Shown here: in pieces, positions 44,617 through 54,410 of the stretch
How the letters are laid out: each line of letters starts with the position of its first letter
Numbering within the stretch: position 1 is the stretch's first letter
Assembly: GCA_035508495.1 (NCBI GenBank)
Contig: DATJMX010000016.1
Location: 24,948-88,947, forward strand
DNA length: 64,000 bases
Direction of reading: 5' to 3'
Source: Candidatus Binataceae bacterium
GTDB taxonomy: Bacteria; Desulfobacterota; Binatia; Binatales; Binataceae
The notes under the pieces: generated by a model
What the model was told of the DNA's origin: nothing
Databases searched by the model: none
The model's input: the letters and a program-made list of their open reading frames with translations, nothing else
Translations under genes and position numbers: made by a program

Positions 44617-47004
44617 GTGGCAGTAACAACCATCAAGGCGAGCATCGGCCGCGCAGCGCTCTGGTCTGCGCTCCTCGCGCTGGCGATCGTGCTCGGATTG
44701 GCGAGCTACGGCGCCGCCCAGAATCAGACCATTGCCAAGGTCGAGATTCGCGGCAATCAGCGTGTCGAAGATGCCGCGATCATGAGCCAGATCAGCTCGC
44801 GAGCGGGGCAGCCGTACGATCCGTCCCTGGCCAACCAGGACGTACATAAGATCTACGCGATGGGCTTTTTCACGACCGTCGATCAGATCGTCGAGCCGAC
44901 CTCGAATCCATCGCAGATCAACCTCGTGTTCGACGTGAAGGAACGTCCCCAAATCACTGACGTCGTATGGAAGGGCATGAAGGCGATGCGTCCGACCGAC
45001 GACAAGGTCCGCGACGCGATCAAAATCCAGGTCGGCTCGATCGAAAATCCGGTCCAGATCCGCGAGACGATCAACGGCGTCTCGCAGCTCTACCAGGACA
45101 AGGGCTACCTCGACGCGCACATCGTCTACAAGCCCGTGATGTATCCGAACAACGCCGCGGTCGCTGAATTCGATGTCTACGAGGGACCAAAAGTCTGGAT
45201 CAAATCAATCGAGTTCCACGGCAATAAGGCTTTCACTTCGTCCGAACTCAAGCTTGCGATGGAGACGCACACCTACAATCGGCTGGTCAGCTGGTTTACC
45301 GATTGGGGGGCGCTCGACCAGAAGAAACTTGACGACGACGTCGATCGCCTGACGGCCTTCTACTACGACAACGGCTATTTGAAGGTTCATATCGATCCGC
45401 CGCAGGTCGTGCGCGTCGGCAACAACATCAACATCGTCATCACCATCGACGAGGGACCGCCGTACCACGTCGGCAAGATCGCGATCGTCGGCAACCTCAA
45501 GTTCTCGCGCTCCGATATCCGCAAGCTGATCACGCTCAAGCCCGGCGCGCTGTTCCGCGGCTCCGACATGCAGCGCAACGTGCTGGCGCTATCGGACTAC
45601 TACTCCGATCGCGGCTATGCCTACGTCAATGTCGACCCGCGCACCCATCTTGACGAACCGACCAAACGCATCAACGTGACCTTCGTCATCAACCCGGGTC
45701 ACGAGGTCCTGATCGATCGCGTCAATATCACCGGCAACACCAAGACCTCCGACAAGGTCATCCGGCGCGAGATGCAGGTGCAGGAGCAGGAGCCCTACTC
45801 GGCGTCTGCCATTCGCGCTTCGCAGCAGCGCCTGTCGCGGCTGGGCTTTTTCAGTGACGTGCGCATCACGACCTCGCCCGCCAATCAGCCCGACAAGATT
45901 AACCTCGACGTGAACGTGGCCGAGGGCAACACCGCCTCATTCCAGGTCTCGGGCGGATTCGACAGCTTCTCCTCGCTGTTTGGCACGTTCACCATCGGCA
46001 ATACCAACCTCTTCGGCGGCGGCGAATCGCTGATCCTGAGCGCGCAGATCGGCTTCCTGTTCCAGAACTACAGCATCTCTTATGGCGAGCCGTGGTTCCT
46101 CGACATGCCGCTCGGCGTGAATGTCTCGCTGTTCGACAACAAGAGCGTGCTGCTCAGCTTCGATCAGTCTTCGGCGGGCTTCAGCCTCAACACCACCTAT
46201 CCGCTGACGGAACTCGGCTTTAAGAAGCTCGGCCCGCTGTCGCTCAAGGACGTGAACGTCGGCCTCGGCTACTCGTTTCAGAGCATCGGGATCACCGGTC
46301 TGAACCAGTTCACCACCTATCAGATCGCGCAATTCGCGGGCTACACGCAAACCTCGGAAATCCTGCCCAGCATCCGCCGCTTCACGGTCGATAATCCAAC
46401 CGACCCGCGCACCGGTACCATCCTCAGTTTCCAGGGACAAATCGGCGGCATTGGCGGTGGTAACTACTTCTTGCGCGGCCAATGGCACGGCCGCTATTTC
46501 TATCCGTTCATCAAGAGCCCGACCTGGGGAAGCTGGGTTCTATCGCAAGGCATCACTTTCGGTATCGGCACCAACTTGAGCGCCGGCACCGGCGGCAACC
46601 TGCCGCTGTATGACCGCTTCTTCCCCGGCGGCACCGGCAATATCGAATCGGTTCGCGGATATCAGCTCTATTCATTGGGACCCGAGGTGACGATCTACAA
46701 CCAGGCCGGCCAGCCGCTCAGCGTACAGAACGTCGGCGGCAGCAAGGAATTGATCTTCAGCAACGAGGTTACCTTCCCGATCCTTTCGGGCCTCGGCCTG
46801 CGCGGCGTCACGTTTATCGATGCCGGTCAGTCGTTCCTTAACCAGCAATCAATCGATCTCACCGAGCTGCAGGCCGCTGCCGGCTTCGGCGTGCGATGGA
46901 AATCGCCGTTCGGACCGCTCGCACTTGACCTGGCCTTCCCGATCAACCCGCGTCCGGCCGACCAGACCGTCGTTTTCGAGTTCGGCACCGGATCGCCGCT
47001 CTAG
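44617..47004 (+). CDS. bamA: Outer-membrane protein assembly factor BamA
   Basis: Core of the BAM complex that inserts beta-barrel proteins. The 795-residue protein has a signal peptide (to about AAQ, residue 33), then five POTRA repeats beginning with IAKVEIRGNQRVEDAAIM, each with the typical V-x-x-G-N core, and a C-terminal barrel from about residue 440 with VRGYQLYSLGPEV and a closing aromatic-terminated strand. The start is GTG at 44617. It leads a block (skp, fabZ, lpxA, lpxI) in the usual order, but without lpxD. Confidence 0.96.
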   Translation: MAVTTIKASIGRAALWSALLALAIVLGLASYGAAQNQTIAKVEIRGNQRVEDAAIMSQISSRAGQPYDPSLANQDVHKIYAMGFFTTVDQIVEPTSNPSQINLVFDVKERPQITDVVWKGMKAMRPTDDKVRDAIKIQVGSIENPVQIRETINGVSQLYQDKGYLDAHIVYKPVMYPNNAAVAEFDVYEGPKVWIKSIEFHGNKAFTSSELKLAMETHTYNRLVSWFTDWGALDQKKLDDDVDRLTAFYYDNGYLKVHIDPPQVVRVGNNINIVITIDEGPPYHVGKIAIVGNLKFSRSDIRKLITLKPGALFRGSDMQRNVLALSDYYSDRGYAYVNVDPRTHLDEPTKRINVTFVINPGHEVLIDRVNITGNTKTSDKVIRREMQVQEQEPYSASAIRASQQRLSRLGFFSDVRITTSPANQPDKINLDVNVAEGNTASFQVSGGFDSFSSLFGTFTIGNTNLFGGGESLILSAQIGFLFQNYSISYGEPWFLDMPLGVNVSLFDNKSVLLSFDQSSAGFSLNTTYPLTELGFKKLGPLSLKDVNVGLGYSFQSIGITGLNQFTTYQIAQFAGYTQTSEILPSIRRFTVDNPTDPRTGTILSFQGQIGGIGGGNYFLRGQWHGRYFYPFIKSPTWGSWVLSQGITFGIGTNLSAGTGGNLPLYDRFFPGGTGNIESVRGYQLYSLGPEVTIYNQAGQPLSVQNVGGSKELIFSNEVTFPILSGLGLRGVTFIDAGQSFLNQQSIDLTELQAAAGFGVRWKSPFGPLALDLAFPINPRPADQTVVFEFGTGSPL

Positions 47005-47118
47005 CGGCGCATAATGTCCGTAGTTAAAAAATCGTGTATATTCTTGCGGCATCGGTACGCGCCGCACAGCATGGCACCCGCGTCGCGCCGCTCAAACGAG
47101 GAGGCTTTCCAGGCAGTT

Positions 47119-47742
47119 ATGAGGCAACCGTTCATAATCATCGGTGCGCTGTTGATCGCGCTCGCATCCGCGATTCCAGCTCGCGCCGATGTGAAACTGG
47201 CATACGTGGACGTGCAGCGCGCGCTCAACGAGTGCGATGCGGGCAAGCGGGCCAAGGCGGATTTCCAAGGTAAGGTATCTGGCCTTGAAGCTCGCCTCCA
47301 GCGCCAGCAAAACGACGTTCAGGCGCTCAAGGACGAGATCGAAAAGAAAGGGATGCTGATGAATCCCGACCAGCGCCAGAATCTTCAGGACCAGTACATG
47401 ACCAAGCTCAAGAACTTCGAGCGCGACTACAAGGATTCGCGCGATGAGCTGCAGCAGAAGGACGCCGACGTCACCAGCAGGATCGTCCACGACCTCGCCC
47501 AAGTCATCCGCGGTATCGGCGAGCGCGACGGCTTCACGATGGTCCTGGAAAAGGGCTCGATCCTGTGGGGCGCGCCGGGTATCGACATTACCGACGAAGT
47601 GATTCGCAGTTACAATGCGACCCACGTTCAGATCGGCACGCTGGGCGAGGGTGGCGGTGCAGCGAGCCAGAGCTACGCGGGCGCGTCGCAGCCCAGCGAC
47701 TTCGGCGGCAGCATCGCGAAGAAGTCGACAATCTCGAAATAG
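47119..47742 (+). CDS. skp: OmpH/Skp-family periplasmic chaperone
   Basis: Holds unfolded outer-membrane proteins for BamA. 207 residues with a signal peptide (MRQPFIIIGALLIALASAIPARA), then KLAYVDVQRALNECDAGKRAK, the OmpH start. A long coiled coil (about 45-120) and a short C-terminal beta strand with GSILWGAPGIDITDEVIRSYN follow. A Gly/Ser-rich tail is an addition. The open frame extends upstream to 47014, but the ATG at 47119 directly precedes the signal peptide. Directly follows bamA. Confidence 0.9.
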   Translation: MRQPFIIIGALLIALASAIPARADVKLAYVDVQRALNECDAGKRAKADFQGKVSGLEARLQRQQNDVQALKDEIEKKGMLMNPDQRQNLQDQYMTKLKNFERDYKDSRDELQQKDADVTSRIVHDLAQVIRGIGERDGFTMVLEKGSILWGAPGIDITDEVIRSYNATHVQIGTLGEGGGAASQSYAGASQPSDFGGSIAKKSTISK

Positions 47743-47751
47743 CAAACTGCC

Positions 47752-48198
47752 GTGGGCGCTGACGAAAGATTGAGCGAGCTCGGCAAGATCCTCGGCCTGC
47801 TGCCGCATCGCTATCCGTTTCTGCTCGTCGATCGCATCCTCGAGATCGACAAGGGCCGCATCCTCACGCTCAAAAACGTCACCTTCAACGAGCCCTTCTT
47901 CAATGGCCACTTCCCCGGCAATCCCGTGATGCCGGGCGTACTCATCGTCGAGGCGCTGGCGCAATCGGGCGCACTGCTCGCACTCAACGAAGTGCCGATC
48001 GACTCGCACAGCTTCTTCATGCTCACCGGGCTCGACAACGTGCGCTTCCGCCGCCGCGTGATCCCGGGCGATCAACTGAAGATGGAAGTGAAGATCATGA
48101 AGTACCGGCGCCCGCTATGGCGGATGCAGGCCGCCGCTCGCGTCGGCGATGAACTGGCCGCCGAGGTCGAACTCTCGGCGATGGAAGTGAAGGGGTAG
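47752..48198 (+). CDS. fabZ: 3-hydroxyacyl-[ACP] dehydratase FabZ
   Basis: Dehydrates 3-hydroxyacyl-ACP; supplies acyl chains and shares the 3-hydroxymyristoyl pool with LpxA. 148 residues, GTG start. LLPHRYPFLLVDRI and GHFPGNPVMPGVLIVEALAQ contain the catalytic His 53 and Glu 67. Starts 9 bp after skp's stop; its own stop is only 4 bp before the apparent start of lpxA, so reinitiation is likely. Confidence 0.96.
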   Translation: MGADERLSELGKILGLLPHRYPFLLVDRILEIDKGRILTLKNVTFNEPFFNGHFPGNPVMPGVLIVEALAQSGALLALNEVPIDSHSFFMLTGLDNVRFRRRVIPGDQLKMEVKIMKYRRPLWRMQAAARVGDELAAEVELSAMEVKG

Positions 48199-48202
48199 GA
48201 CG

Positions 48203-48997
48203 ATAGCCGGTCATATCCATCCCACGGCGGTCATCGACAGCCGCGCCGAAATCGACTCTGCGGCCGAGATCGGACCGGGCGCGGTTATCGGACCGGGCGT
48301 CAAAATCGGCGCTGAGACCATCGTCGGGCCCTATGCCGTTATCGAAAGCAACACCATCATCGGGCGCCGCAATCGCATCTACCAGTTCGCCTCGCTCGGC
48401 ACGCCGCCGCAGGATCTGAAATATCGCGGCGAAGAATCGACCCTCGAGATCGGCGACGACAACCAGATCTTCGAGTTCACGACCCTGCATCGCGGCACCG
48501 AGGGCGGCGGGATGGTCACGCGCATCGGCAATCACGTGATGCTGATGAACTACGTGCACATCGCTCACGATTGCCAGATCGGCGATTACGTCGTCGTTGC
48601 GAACTCGACCGGGATAGCCGGCCATTGCGTACTCGAAGAGTGGGCGATTGTAGAAGGGATGTCCGGCGTTCACCAGTTCTGCCGAATCGGCGCTCACGCG
48701 ATCGTCGCTGCCGGCAGCAAGCTCGCCCAGGACGTGCCGCCATTTACGATGGTCGCCGGAGCGGAGCGGGCGCGACTGGTAGGTATCAACGAGATCGGAC
48801 TCGCGCGCCGCGAATTTAAACCCGACACGATCGCCGCGCTCAAGTCCGCGATTCGCACCCTCTTCTATTCGAAGTTGCGCCGCGAAGAGGCGATCGAACA
48901 GGTGCTCGCCGAGCATGGCGCGCGCCCCGAAATCAAACGTCTCATCAACTTCATCAAAGAATCCAAACGCGGAGTCGTTGGCCGCGAGCGTGAATAA
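48203..48997 (+). CDS. lpxA: UDP-N-acetylglucosamine acyltransferase LpxA, apparent ATA start
   Basis: First enzyme of lipid A synthesis; a left-handed parallel beta-helix trimer. About 264 residues with hexapeptide repeats (IGPGAVIGPGVKIG), the catalytic His in NYVHIAHDCQIGDY, HQFCRIGAHAIVAAGS, and a C-terminal helical domain. Homology begins at AGHIHPTAVIDSRAEI right after an ATA codon at 48203. No ATG, GTG or TTG occurs in frame between the TGA at 48188 and 48512. AGGGG sits 7 bp before the ATA. Either ATA (or ACG at 48200) initiates, or this is a one-base error from ATG. Confidence 0.93.
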   Translation: MAGHIHPTAVIDSRAEIDSAAEIGPGAVIGPGVKIGAETIVGPYAVIESNTIIGRRNRIYQFASLGTPPQDLKYRGEESTLEIGDDNQIFEFTTLHRGTEGGGMVTRIGNHVMLMNYVHIAHDCQIGDYVVVANSTGIAGHCVLEEWAIVEGMSGVHQFCRIGAHAIVAAGSKLAQDVPPFTMVAGAERARLVGINEIGLARREFKPDTIAALKSAIRTLFYSKLRREEAIEQVLAEHGARPEIKRLINFIKESKRGVVGRERE

Positions 48998-49793
48998 GCT
49001 TGGCCTGATCGCCGGCAATGGCGTCTTCCCGCTTGAGCTCGCAGCTTTCGCGCGCAAGCGTAACATCGAGTTGATCGCCGTCGCGCATGAGAAGGAAACC
49101 CGCCCCGAGCTCGGCCAGATCGTCGATCGGGTGGTGTGGATCAAGGTCGGCGAGTTGCAGAAGATCATCGACACCTTCCGCAATGCCGGCGTGACCGAAG
49201 CCGCGATGGCCGGCGGCATCTCCCGCGCGCGGCTTCAGGATTCGTTCGCGCCCGATGCGCGCGCGCTCAAGATGCTCGCCGGGCTCAAGCGCTTCAGCGA
49301 CGACGCAGTGCTGCGTGGCGTCGCCGGCGAAGTCGAGAGTGAAGGTATCGCGATGATCGATCCGGTCCCGATGCTGCCCGAGATGCTCGCGGGCGAAGGC
49401 CTCCTTGCCGGCAGTGCCCTATCGGATCAGCAATCAAGCGACCTGGAACTTGCCTTCGCGGTTGCGCGCCAAATGGGTGCGTATGACGTGGGCCAGACTG
49501 TCGCGGTGAAGCATGGTGTCGTCGCGGCCGTCGAAGCCGTCGAAGGAACCGACGCCGCGCTGCGCCGCGCCGCCTCGCTCGTGGGCAAGGACCTCGTCAT
49601 CGCCAAGGCCGCGAAGCCCGGGCAGGACATGCGCTTCGATCGCCCTGCGATCGGTCCCGGCACGATCGAACTGCTGCGCGAAATCGGCGCCGCCGTGCTC
49701 GGTATCGAAGCCCACACCACATTGATCCTTGAACGCGAGCGAACCCTGGAGATCGCCGCCCAAAGCGGAGTCGCGCTGATCGGCCATGCCTAA
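48990..49793 (+). CDS. lpxI: UDP-2,3-diacylglucosamine diphosphatase LpxI
   Basis: Hydrolyses UDP-2,3-diacylglucosamine to lipid X, the step done by LpxH in enterics. 267 residues with KLGLIAGNGVFPLELA, ISRARLQD and a C-terminal domain with VVAAVEAVEGTDAAL and IGPGTIELLREIGAAVLGIEA, all typical LpxI phrases. The GTG at 48990 overlaps the lpxA stop by 8 bp; a TTG at 48978 is an alternative. An earlier ATG (48915) would run far into lpxA. Confidence 0.95.
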   Translation: MNKLGLIAGNGVFPLELAAFARKRNIELIAVAHEKETRPELGQIVDRVVWIKVGELQKIIDTFRNAGVTEAAMAGGISRARLQDSFAPDARALKMLAGLKRFSDDAVLRGVAGEVESEGIAMIDPVPMLPEMLAGEGLLAGSALSDQQSSDLELAFAVARQMGAYDVGQTVAVKHGVVAAVEAVEGTDAALRRAASLVGKDLVIAKAAKPGQDMRFDRPAIGPGTIELLREIGAAVLGIEAHTTLILERERTLEIAAQSGVALIGHA

Positions 49794-50739
49794 GCTTCGC
49801 GCTGCCGTCGTCGGTGCGGGCCGCCTGGGCTCGCTGCACGCGCGCAAATACGCCGCGCTCGACGCCGTTTCGGTCGATTACATCGTCGATCTGGATCGCG
49901 ATCGCGCGGCCCAGCTCGCCGCTGAGCTCGGCGCCACGGCGATCGCCGACTACCGCGCGCTGGCGGGAAAAGTTGATCTCGCAACCGTCGCCTCGCCGGG
50001 CATAACTCATCACGAGATCGCCAGCGCCCTGCTCGCCTCGGGAATCGACGTGCTGCTCGAAAAGCCGATGGCGGCGACGCTGGCCCAGGCGCGCGAGCTG
50101 GCCGCGCTCGCCTCGCGCAGCGGCCGCGTCCTGCAAATCGGCCACCTCGAGCGCTTCAATCCGGCCGTCGTCCACCTTCATTCGATCGTCAAGAATCCGC
50201 GCTTCGTCGAATGCCACCGCCTCGCGTCGTTCACCGAGCGCGGCACCGACGTCGACGTGATCCTCGACCTGATGGTCCACGATCTCGACGTGATTCTCTC
50301 CGTCGCGCCATCGGAAGTCGCGTCGCTCGAGGCCGTCGGCGTCGCGATTCTCACCGATCGAATCGACCTCGCAAACGCGCGCATCCGCTTCCGGAGCGGC
50401 CTTATCGCCAATCTCGTCACAAGCCGCGTCGCCGCACGCCGCGAGCGCAAGATCCGCTTCTTCCAGCCCGACGCATATATTTCGGTCGACTACGAAGCGC
50501 GGCGTATCCAGATCTATCGCAAGAGCCCGGCCCCTCCAGGCTCGCAGTTCCCGATGATCTCGGCCGAGCAGATCGACCTCGGCGAAGCCGACCCGCTGGC
50601 CGACGAAGTGCGCTCATTCGTCGAAGCCGTGAAAACCCGCGCCCAGCCCGCAGTAAGCGCCGACGACGGCCTGCGCGTAATGGAACTGACCGAGCGCATC
50701 AAACAAGTAATGGAAACCGAAGCCGCCACCTCTAGCTGA
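49786..50739 (+). CDS. Gfo/Idh/MocA-family oxidoreductase of the lipid A cluster
   Basis: A 317-residue NAD(P)-dependent sugar-type oxidoreductase. The N-terminal Rossmann motif GAGRLGSLHARKY (9-21) and the EKPMAAT block (about 93) are standard. The C-terminal domain has the conserved LDLMVHDLDVIL. Starts 8 bp inside lpxI. Members in lpxA-lpxI-lpxB clusters are common in delta-like bacteria. GnnA, which with GnnB makes the 3-amino sugar for amide-linked lipid A, belongs to the same family, but no aminotransferase is adjacent here. Confidence 0.86.
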   Translation: MPKLRAAVVGAGRLGSLHARKYAALDAVSVDYIVDLDRDRAAQLAAELGATAIADYRALAGKVDLATVASPGITHHEIASALLASGIDVLLEKPMAATLAQARELAALASRSGRVLQIGHLERFNPAVVHLHSIVKNPRFVECHRLASFTERGTDVDVILDLMVHDLDVILSVAPSEVASLEAVGVAILTDRIDLANARIRFRSGLIANLVTSRVAARRERKIRFFQPDAYISVDYEARRIQIYRKSPAPPGSQFPMISAEQIDLGEADPLADEVRSFVEAVKTRAQPAVSADDGLRVMELTERIKQVMETEAATSS

Positions 50740-51204
50740 GCGGCGCAGAACTAAAGGCTGGGATCGTCCGCTCACTGCCGGCGAATGACCGAGGAAGCGA
50801 GTTCGAGGGCACTTACAATCGCGGCGACCGCGGCAGTTATCTTCGAAATCTCGGAGACTTCTCGCGGAACGTAAAGCGTCGTCGTGCCCTCCGGATAGCC
50901 ACGATAGCGACGGAGCTAGAAAGGCATTCCATCGAGGCGCAATACCGCTCCTTCGAGGGTATCCAGCTGATCAACTCCTGAACGAATTTGATGTTCCATC
51001 GTTTGGCGAAGAATGAGATGGGAGCGTCTAAAATCGCTTGCGGAATCAGCTCAACGTTAGCGATGCTGGATTGAGGAATTTCAGAGCGCGAGCGGACGAA
51101 CCCCCTTGGAATGCCAGACTCCCCCTGTGGACGGCGGGGGCGAAAGCAGCCAATATCGGAATGTTTTCGCCGCGCGTATATCAAGCTAATCGCAGGGAAG
51201 TCGC
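50740..51204. other. Intergenic region between the gfo/idh and ilvD genes
   Basis: Contains a possible broken short gene on the minus strand (50772-50999). A longer minus-strand frame (50837-51223) overlaps ilvD's start and has low-quality composition. Otherwise no feature is supported. Confidence 0.5.
50772..50999 (-). pseudogene. Short reading frame interrupted by an amber codon
   Basis: From ATG at 50999 the frame encodes MEHQIRSGVDQLDTLEGAV... for 27 codons, then TAG (50916-50918), then 47 more codons (RRYRGYPEGTTTLYVPREV...ALELASSVIRRQ) to TGA. Both halves have protein-like composition with amphipathic segments. One substitution would restore a 75-residue protein. No family recognised and no clear ribosome binding site. 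Confidence 0.3.
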
Positions 51205-53088
51205 ATGCCGCAATATCGTTCACGCACCACGACTCACGGCCGCAACATGGCGGGCGCGCGCGGACTATGGCGCGCCACCGGTATGAAGGACGAGGACTTC
51301 GGCAAACCGATCATCGCCGTCGCCAACTCGTTCACCCAGTTCGTGCCCGGCCACGTCCATTTGAAGGATCTTGGCCAACTCGTCGCGCGCGAGATCGAAG
51401 CCGCCGGCGGCGTCGCCAAGGAGTTCAACACCATCGCCGTTGACGACGGGATCGCGATGGGCCACTCCGGGATGCTCTATAGCTTGCCCTCGCGCGAAAT
51501 CATTGCCGACTCCGTCGAGTACATGGTCAACGCGCACTGCGCCGATGCCCTCGTATGCATCTCAAACTGCGACAAGATCACGCCCGGCATGCTGATGGCG
51601 GCGCTGCGCCTCAATGTCCCCGCGGTGTTCGTCTCGGGCGGCCCGATGGAAGCCGGCAAAGCGATCATCGGCGGTAAGCAGCAGTCGCTCGACCTGATCG
51701 ATGCGATGGTCCAGGCGGCCAATCCCGACGTCTCCGACGAAGATGCGCTGCAATACGAGCGCTCCGCGTGCCCGACCTGCGGCTCGTGCTCCGGGATGTT
51801 CACTGCCAACTCGATGAACTGTCTGACCGAGGCGCTCGGCCTGTCGCTGCCCGGCAATGGCTCCACGCTCGCGACCCATGCCGATCGCAAGAAGCTCTTC
51901 GTCGAAGCCGGTCATCGAATTGTCGATCTCGCAAAGCGCTACTACGAAAAGAACGACGCGACCGCGCTGCCGCGCACGATCGCGAGCTTCAACGCCTTCG
52001 AAAATGCGATGACGCTCGACATCGCCATGGGCGGCTCCACCAACACCGTGCTGCATCTGCTCGCCGCGGCTCACGAGGCGCAGGTGCCGTTCACGATGGC
52101 CGATATCGATCGCCTCTCGCGCCGCGTGCCCAACCTCTGCAAGGTCGCACCGAGCACGCCGCTCTTTCACATGGAGGACGTGCATCGTGCGGGCGGTGTT
52201 GTCGGAATCCTCGGCGAGCTCGATCGCGCAGGCCTGCTGCATCGCGACGTGCCGACCGTGCATTCGCCCACCCTCGCCGACGCGCTCGACAAATGGGACG
52301 TACGTCGCACCGCCGACACTGCCGTTCACGACTTCTATCGAGCCGCGCCCGGCAACGTTCCGACCCAGATCGCATTCAGCCAGGACAAACGCTACCCAAC
52401 GCTCGACGTGAATCGCGAGAAAGGATGCATCCGCGACCTCGCTCACGCTTACAGCAAGGACGGTGGCCTCGCGGTGCTCTACGGCAATATTGCCGAGGAA
52501 GGATGCATCGTTAAGACGGCCGGCGTTGATGCGAGCCTGCTGACCTTCTCCGGTCCGGCGCGAATCTTCGAAAGCCAGGACGACGCCGTCGAAGGAATCC
52601 TCGCCAACAAGATCAAGAAAGGCGATGTCGTCGTGATTCGTTACGAAGGTCCGCGCGGCGGCCCCGGCATGCAGGAGATGCTGTATCCGACGAGCTACTT
52701 GAAATCGAAGGGCCTCGGCAAAGAATGCGCGCTGATCACCGACGGCCGCTTTTCGGGCGGCACCTCGGGGCTCTGCATGGGTCACGTCTCGCCGGAGGCG
52801 GCCGACGGCGGCGCAATTGCGCTGATTGAAGAAGGCGATCGCATCGAGATCGATATTCCCAACCGCTCGATGCGCCTCGACGTGACTGCCGAGGAACTGG
52901 CACGGCGTCGCCGGGCGATGGAAAAGCGCGGCGCCAAGGCATGGAAGCCCGCCAAGCGCGATCGTCACGTCTCGCAGGCTCTGGAAGCCTACGCGCTCTT
53001 CGTCACCAGCGCCTCGACCGGCGCTGTCCGCGACATCAACGCGGCAGCCAAGCGTAAACCATCTGATCTCGCCGCCGCCGGCGGCTAA
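51205..53088 (+). CDS. ilvD: Dihydroxy-acid dehydratase IlvD
   Basis: Branched-chain amino acid synthesis: dihydroxy-isovalerate to keto-isovalerate. The 627-residue Fe-S enzyme has [13 protein letters not shown] (about residue 121), [16 protein letters not shown] (about 189), and [31 protein letters not shown] near the C-terminus carries the catalytic Ser. AGGGAAG lies before the ATG. Its stop overlaps the stop of the convergent YcaQ-like gene by 4 bp. No other ilv gene is adjacent. Confidence 0.97.
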   Translation: MPQYRSRTTTHGRNMAGARGLWRATGMKDEDFGKPIIAVANSFTQFVPGHVHLKDLGQLVAREIEAAGGVAKEFNTIAVDDGIAMGHSGMLYSLPSREIIADSVEYMVNAHCADALVCISNCDKITPGMLMAALRLNVPAVFVSGGPMEAGKAIIGGKQQSLDLIDAMVQAANPDVSDEDALQYERSACPTCGSCSGMFTANSMNCLTEALGLSLPGNGSTLATHADRKKLFVEAGHRIVDLAKRYYEKNDATALPRTIASFNAFENAMTLDIAMGGSTNTVLHLLAAAHEAQVPFTMADIDRLSRRVPNLCKVAPSTPLFHMEDVHRAGGVVGILGELDRAGLLHRDVPTVHSPTLADALDKWDVRRTADTAVHDFYRAAPGNVPTQIAFSQDKRYPTLDVNREKGCIRDLAHAYSKDGGLAVLYGNIAEEGCIVKTAGVDASLLTFSGPARIFESQDDAVEGILANKIKKGDVVVIRYEGPRGGPGMQEMLYPTSYLKSKGLGKECALITDGRFSGGTSGLCMGHVSPEAADGGAIALIEEGDRIEIDIPNRSMRLDVTAEELARRRRAMEKRGAKAWKPAKRDRHVSQALEAYALFVTSASTGAVRDINAAAKRKPSDLAAAGG

Positions 53089-54287
53089 CGCCTGAGCTTC
53101 GCGGCAAGATTGCCTCTGCGTGCGATGGCGATGCGCTCGAGACCGAGCCACGTCGCCATCGCGCGCAGTTCTTCATCGAGAGCGTTCGCCACCTCTTTCA
53201 GATTCGCTGACGATTCCGCGTGCGCGGCGAGAACCAGCAACGCTCCATTTGCGCGATCCGATTTCAGATCGACCCTTCCCACCAAGCGATCGCCAAGCAG
53301 AAACGGCAGCACGTAATATCCGTGCTTGCGCTGGGCCTGCGGCGTGTAGAGCGAAATTCGATAGTGGAAATCAAAGAGCCGCTCCGTGCGAGCGCGCTCC
53401 CAGACCAGCGAATCGAACGGCGAGAGCAGCGCACGCGCATCGACGCGGCGCGGCATCGACGCATCGCGCGCAAGGAACGCTCGTTGCCGCCATCCTTCGA
53501 CTTCGATCGGGATCAGATCACCACTCTCGATCAGCTCCGCGATTCGCAACTTCCCGGGCTTCGCACGAATCCGAAAGTAGTCGCAGAGATCTTTTTCTGT
53601 CGCGACGCCGAGCGCACGCGACGCGATTCGAACCAGTTCGCGCTGCGCGTCTTCCGCTGAGGGCGTCGGCAGAGCGAGCACCTCGCGCGGCAGCACGCGC
53701 TCCGGCAAATCGTAGAGCCGCTCGAAGCCGCGCCGCGCCGCGGCGCAGACCTTGCCCGCCGCGAACAGCCATTCGAGCGCGGTCTTGCCGTCGCTCCATC
53801 CCCACCATCCTCCCGCGGCTTTGCCGCCGTTTTTGAGCTCGCCCGCGCCCAGCGGGCCTCGTGCCTCAACCTCGCGCAGCACCGCCTCGGCGAGCCCCGG
53901 CCGCCGCTCGTGCAGCCCCGTCAGCATGCGCCAGCCCCATTCCCTGCGCTCGGCCTCGGCCATCCGCCATCTGAACAGCGGATGAAACTCGGTCGGCAGG
54001 ATCGATGCCATGTGTCCCCAGTATTCGAACAGGCTGCGCGACTTGCCGAACCACGCATCGTCGAGAATCGTCGAAGCGTACGGGCCAAGCCGCGAGAACA
54101 TCGGCAGATAGTGCGATCTGACGAGCACGTTCACCGAATCGATCTGGAAGAGCCCGACCTGCGCGAGCACGCGCCGCAGGTGGCGCGTGTCGGGGCGCGT
54201 GGTTGGCCGCTTATTCGCGAAGCCCTGCGCCGCCAGCGCAATCCGCCGCGCCTCATCTGCGGAAATTTTCGTTCGCGCGCGCTTCAT
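53085..54287 (-). CDS. YcaQ/AlkX-like winged-helix DNA glycosylase-family protein
   Basis: A 400-residue protein of the HTH_42 (YcaQ) family. Visible: [31 protein letters not shown], with the QID motif (the catalytic QxD/QxQ of the AlkX group), [21 protein letters not shown], and winged-helix repeats toward the C-terminus. E. coli YcaQ unhooks interstrand crosslinks, so a DNA repair role is plausible. The frame extends to 54362, but the ATG at 54287 ([20 protein letters not shown]) is the natural start. Convergent with ilvD. Confidence 0.85.
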   Translation of the reverse strand: MKRARTKISADEARRIALAAQGFANKRPTTRPDTRHLRRVLAQVGLFQIDSVNVLVRSHYLPMFSRLGPYASTILDDAWFGKSRSLFEYWGHMASILPTEFHPLFRWRMAEAERREWGWRMLTGLHERRPGLAEAVLREVEARGPLGAGELKNGGKAAGGWWGWSDGKTALEWLFAAGKVCAAARRGFERLYDLPERVLPREVLALPTPSAEDAQRELVRIASRALGVATEKDLCDYFRIRAKPGKLRIAELIESGDLIPIEVEGWRQRAFLARDASMPRRVDARALLSPFDSLVWERARTERLFDFHYRISLYTPQAQRKHGYYVLPFLLGDRLVGRVDLKSDRANGALLVLAAHAESSANLKEVANALDEELRAMATWLGLERIAIARRGNLAAKLRR

Positions 54288-54410
54288 CGTGATTCGATCA
54301 TGATTCGAATGCGTGAGTAGTCGCTTTGCGCGCGATCTACAATCGGCCGGTTTCCATTGCACGGCTGGCGTGTCTCGTGCGACTACGTTGATCGCTCGGA
54401 GGACATGTAA

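Noticed and set aside
50837..51223. 128-codon minus-strand frame overlapping the ilvD start
   Set aside because: Arg/Ser-rich shadow-like composition, overlaps a certain gene; a different frame in the same DNA looks more protein-like.
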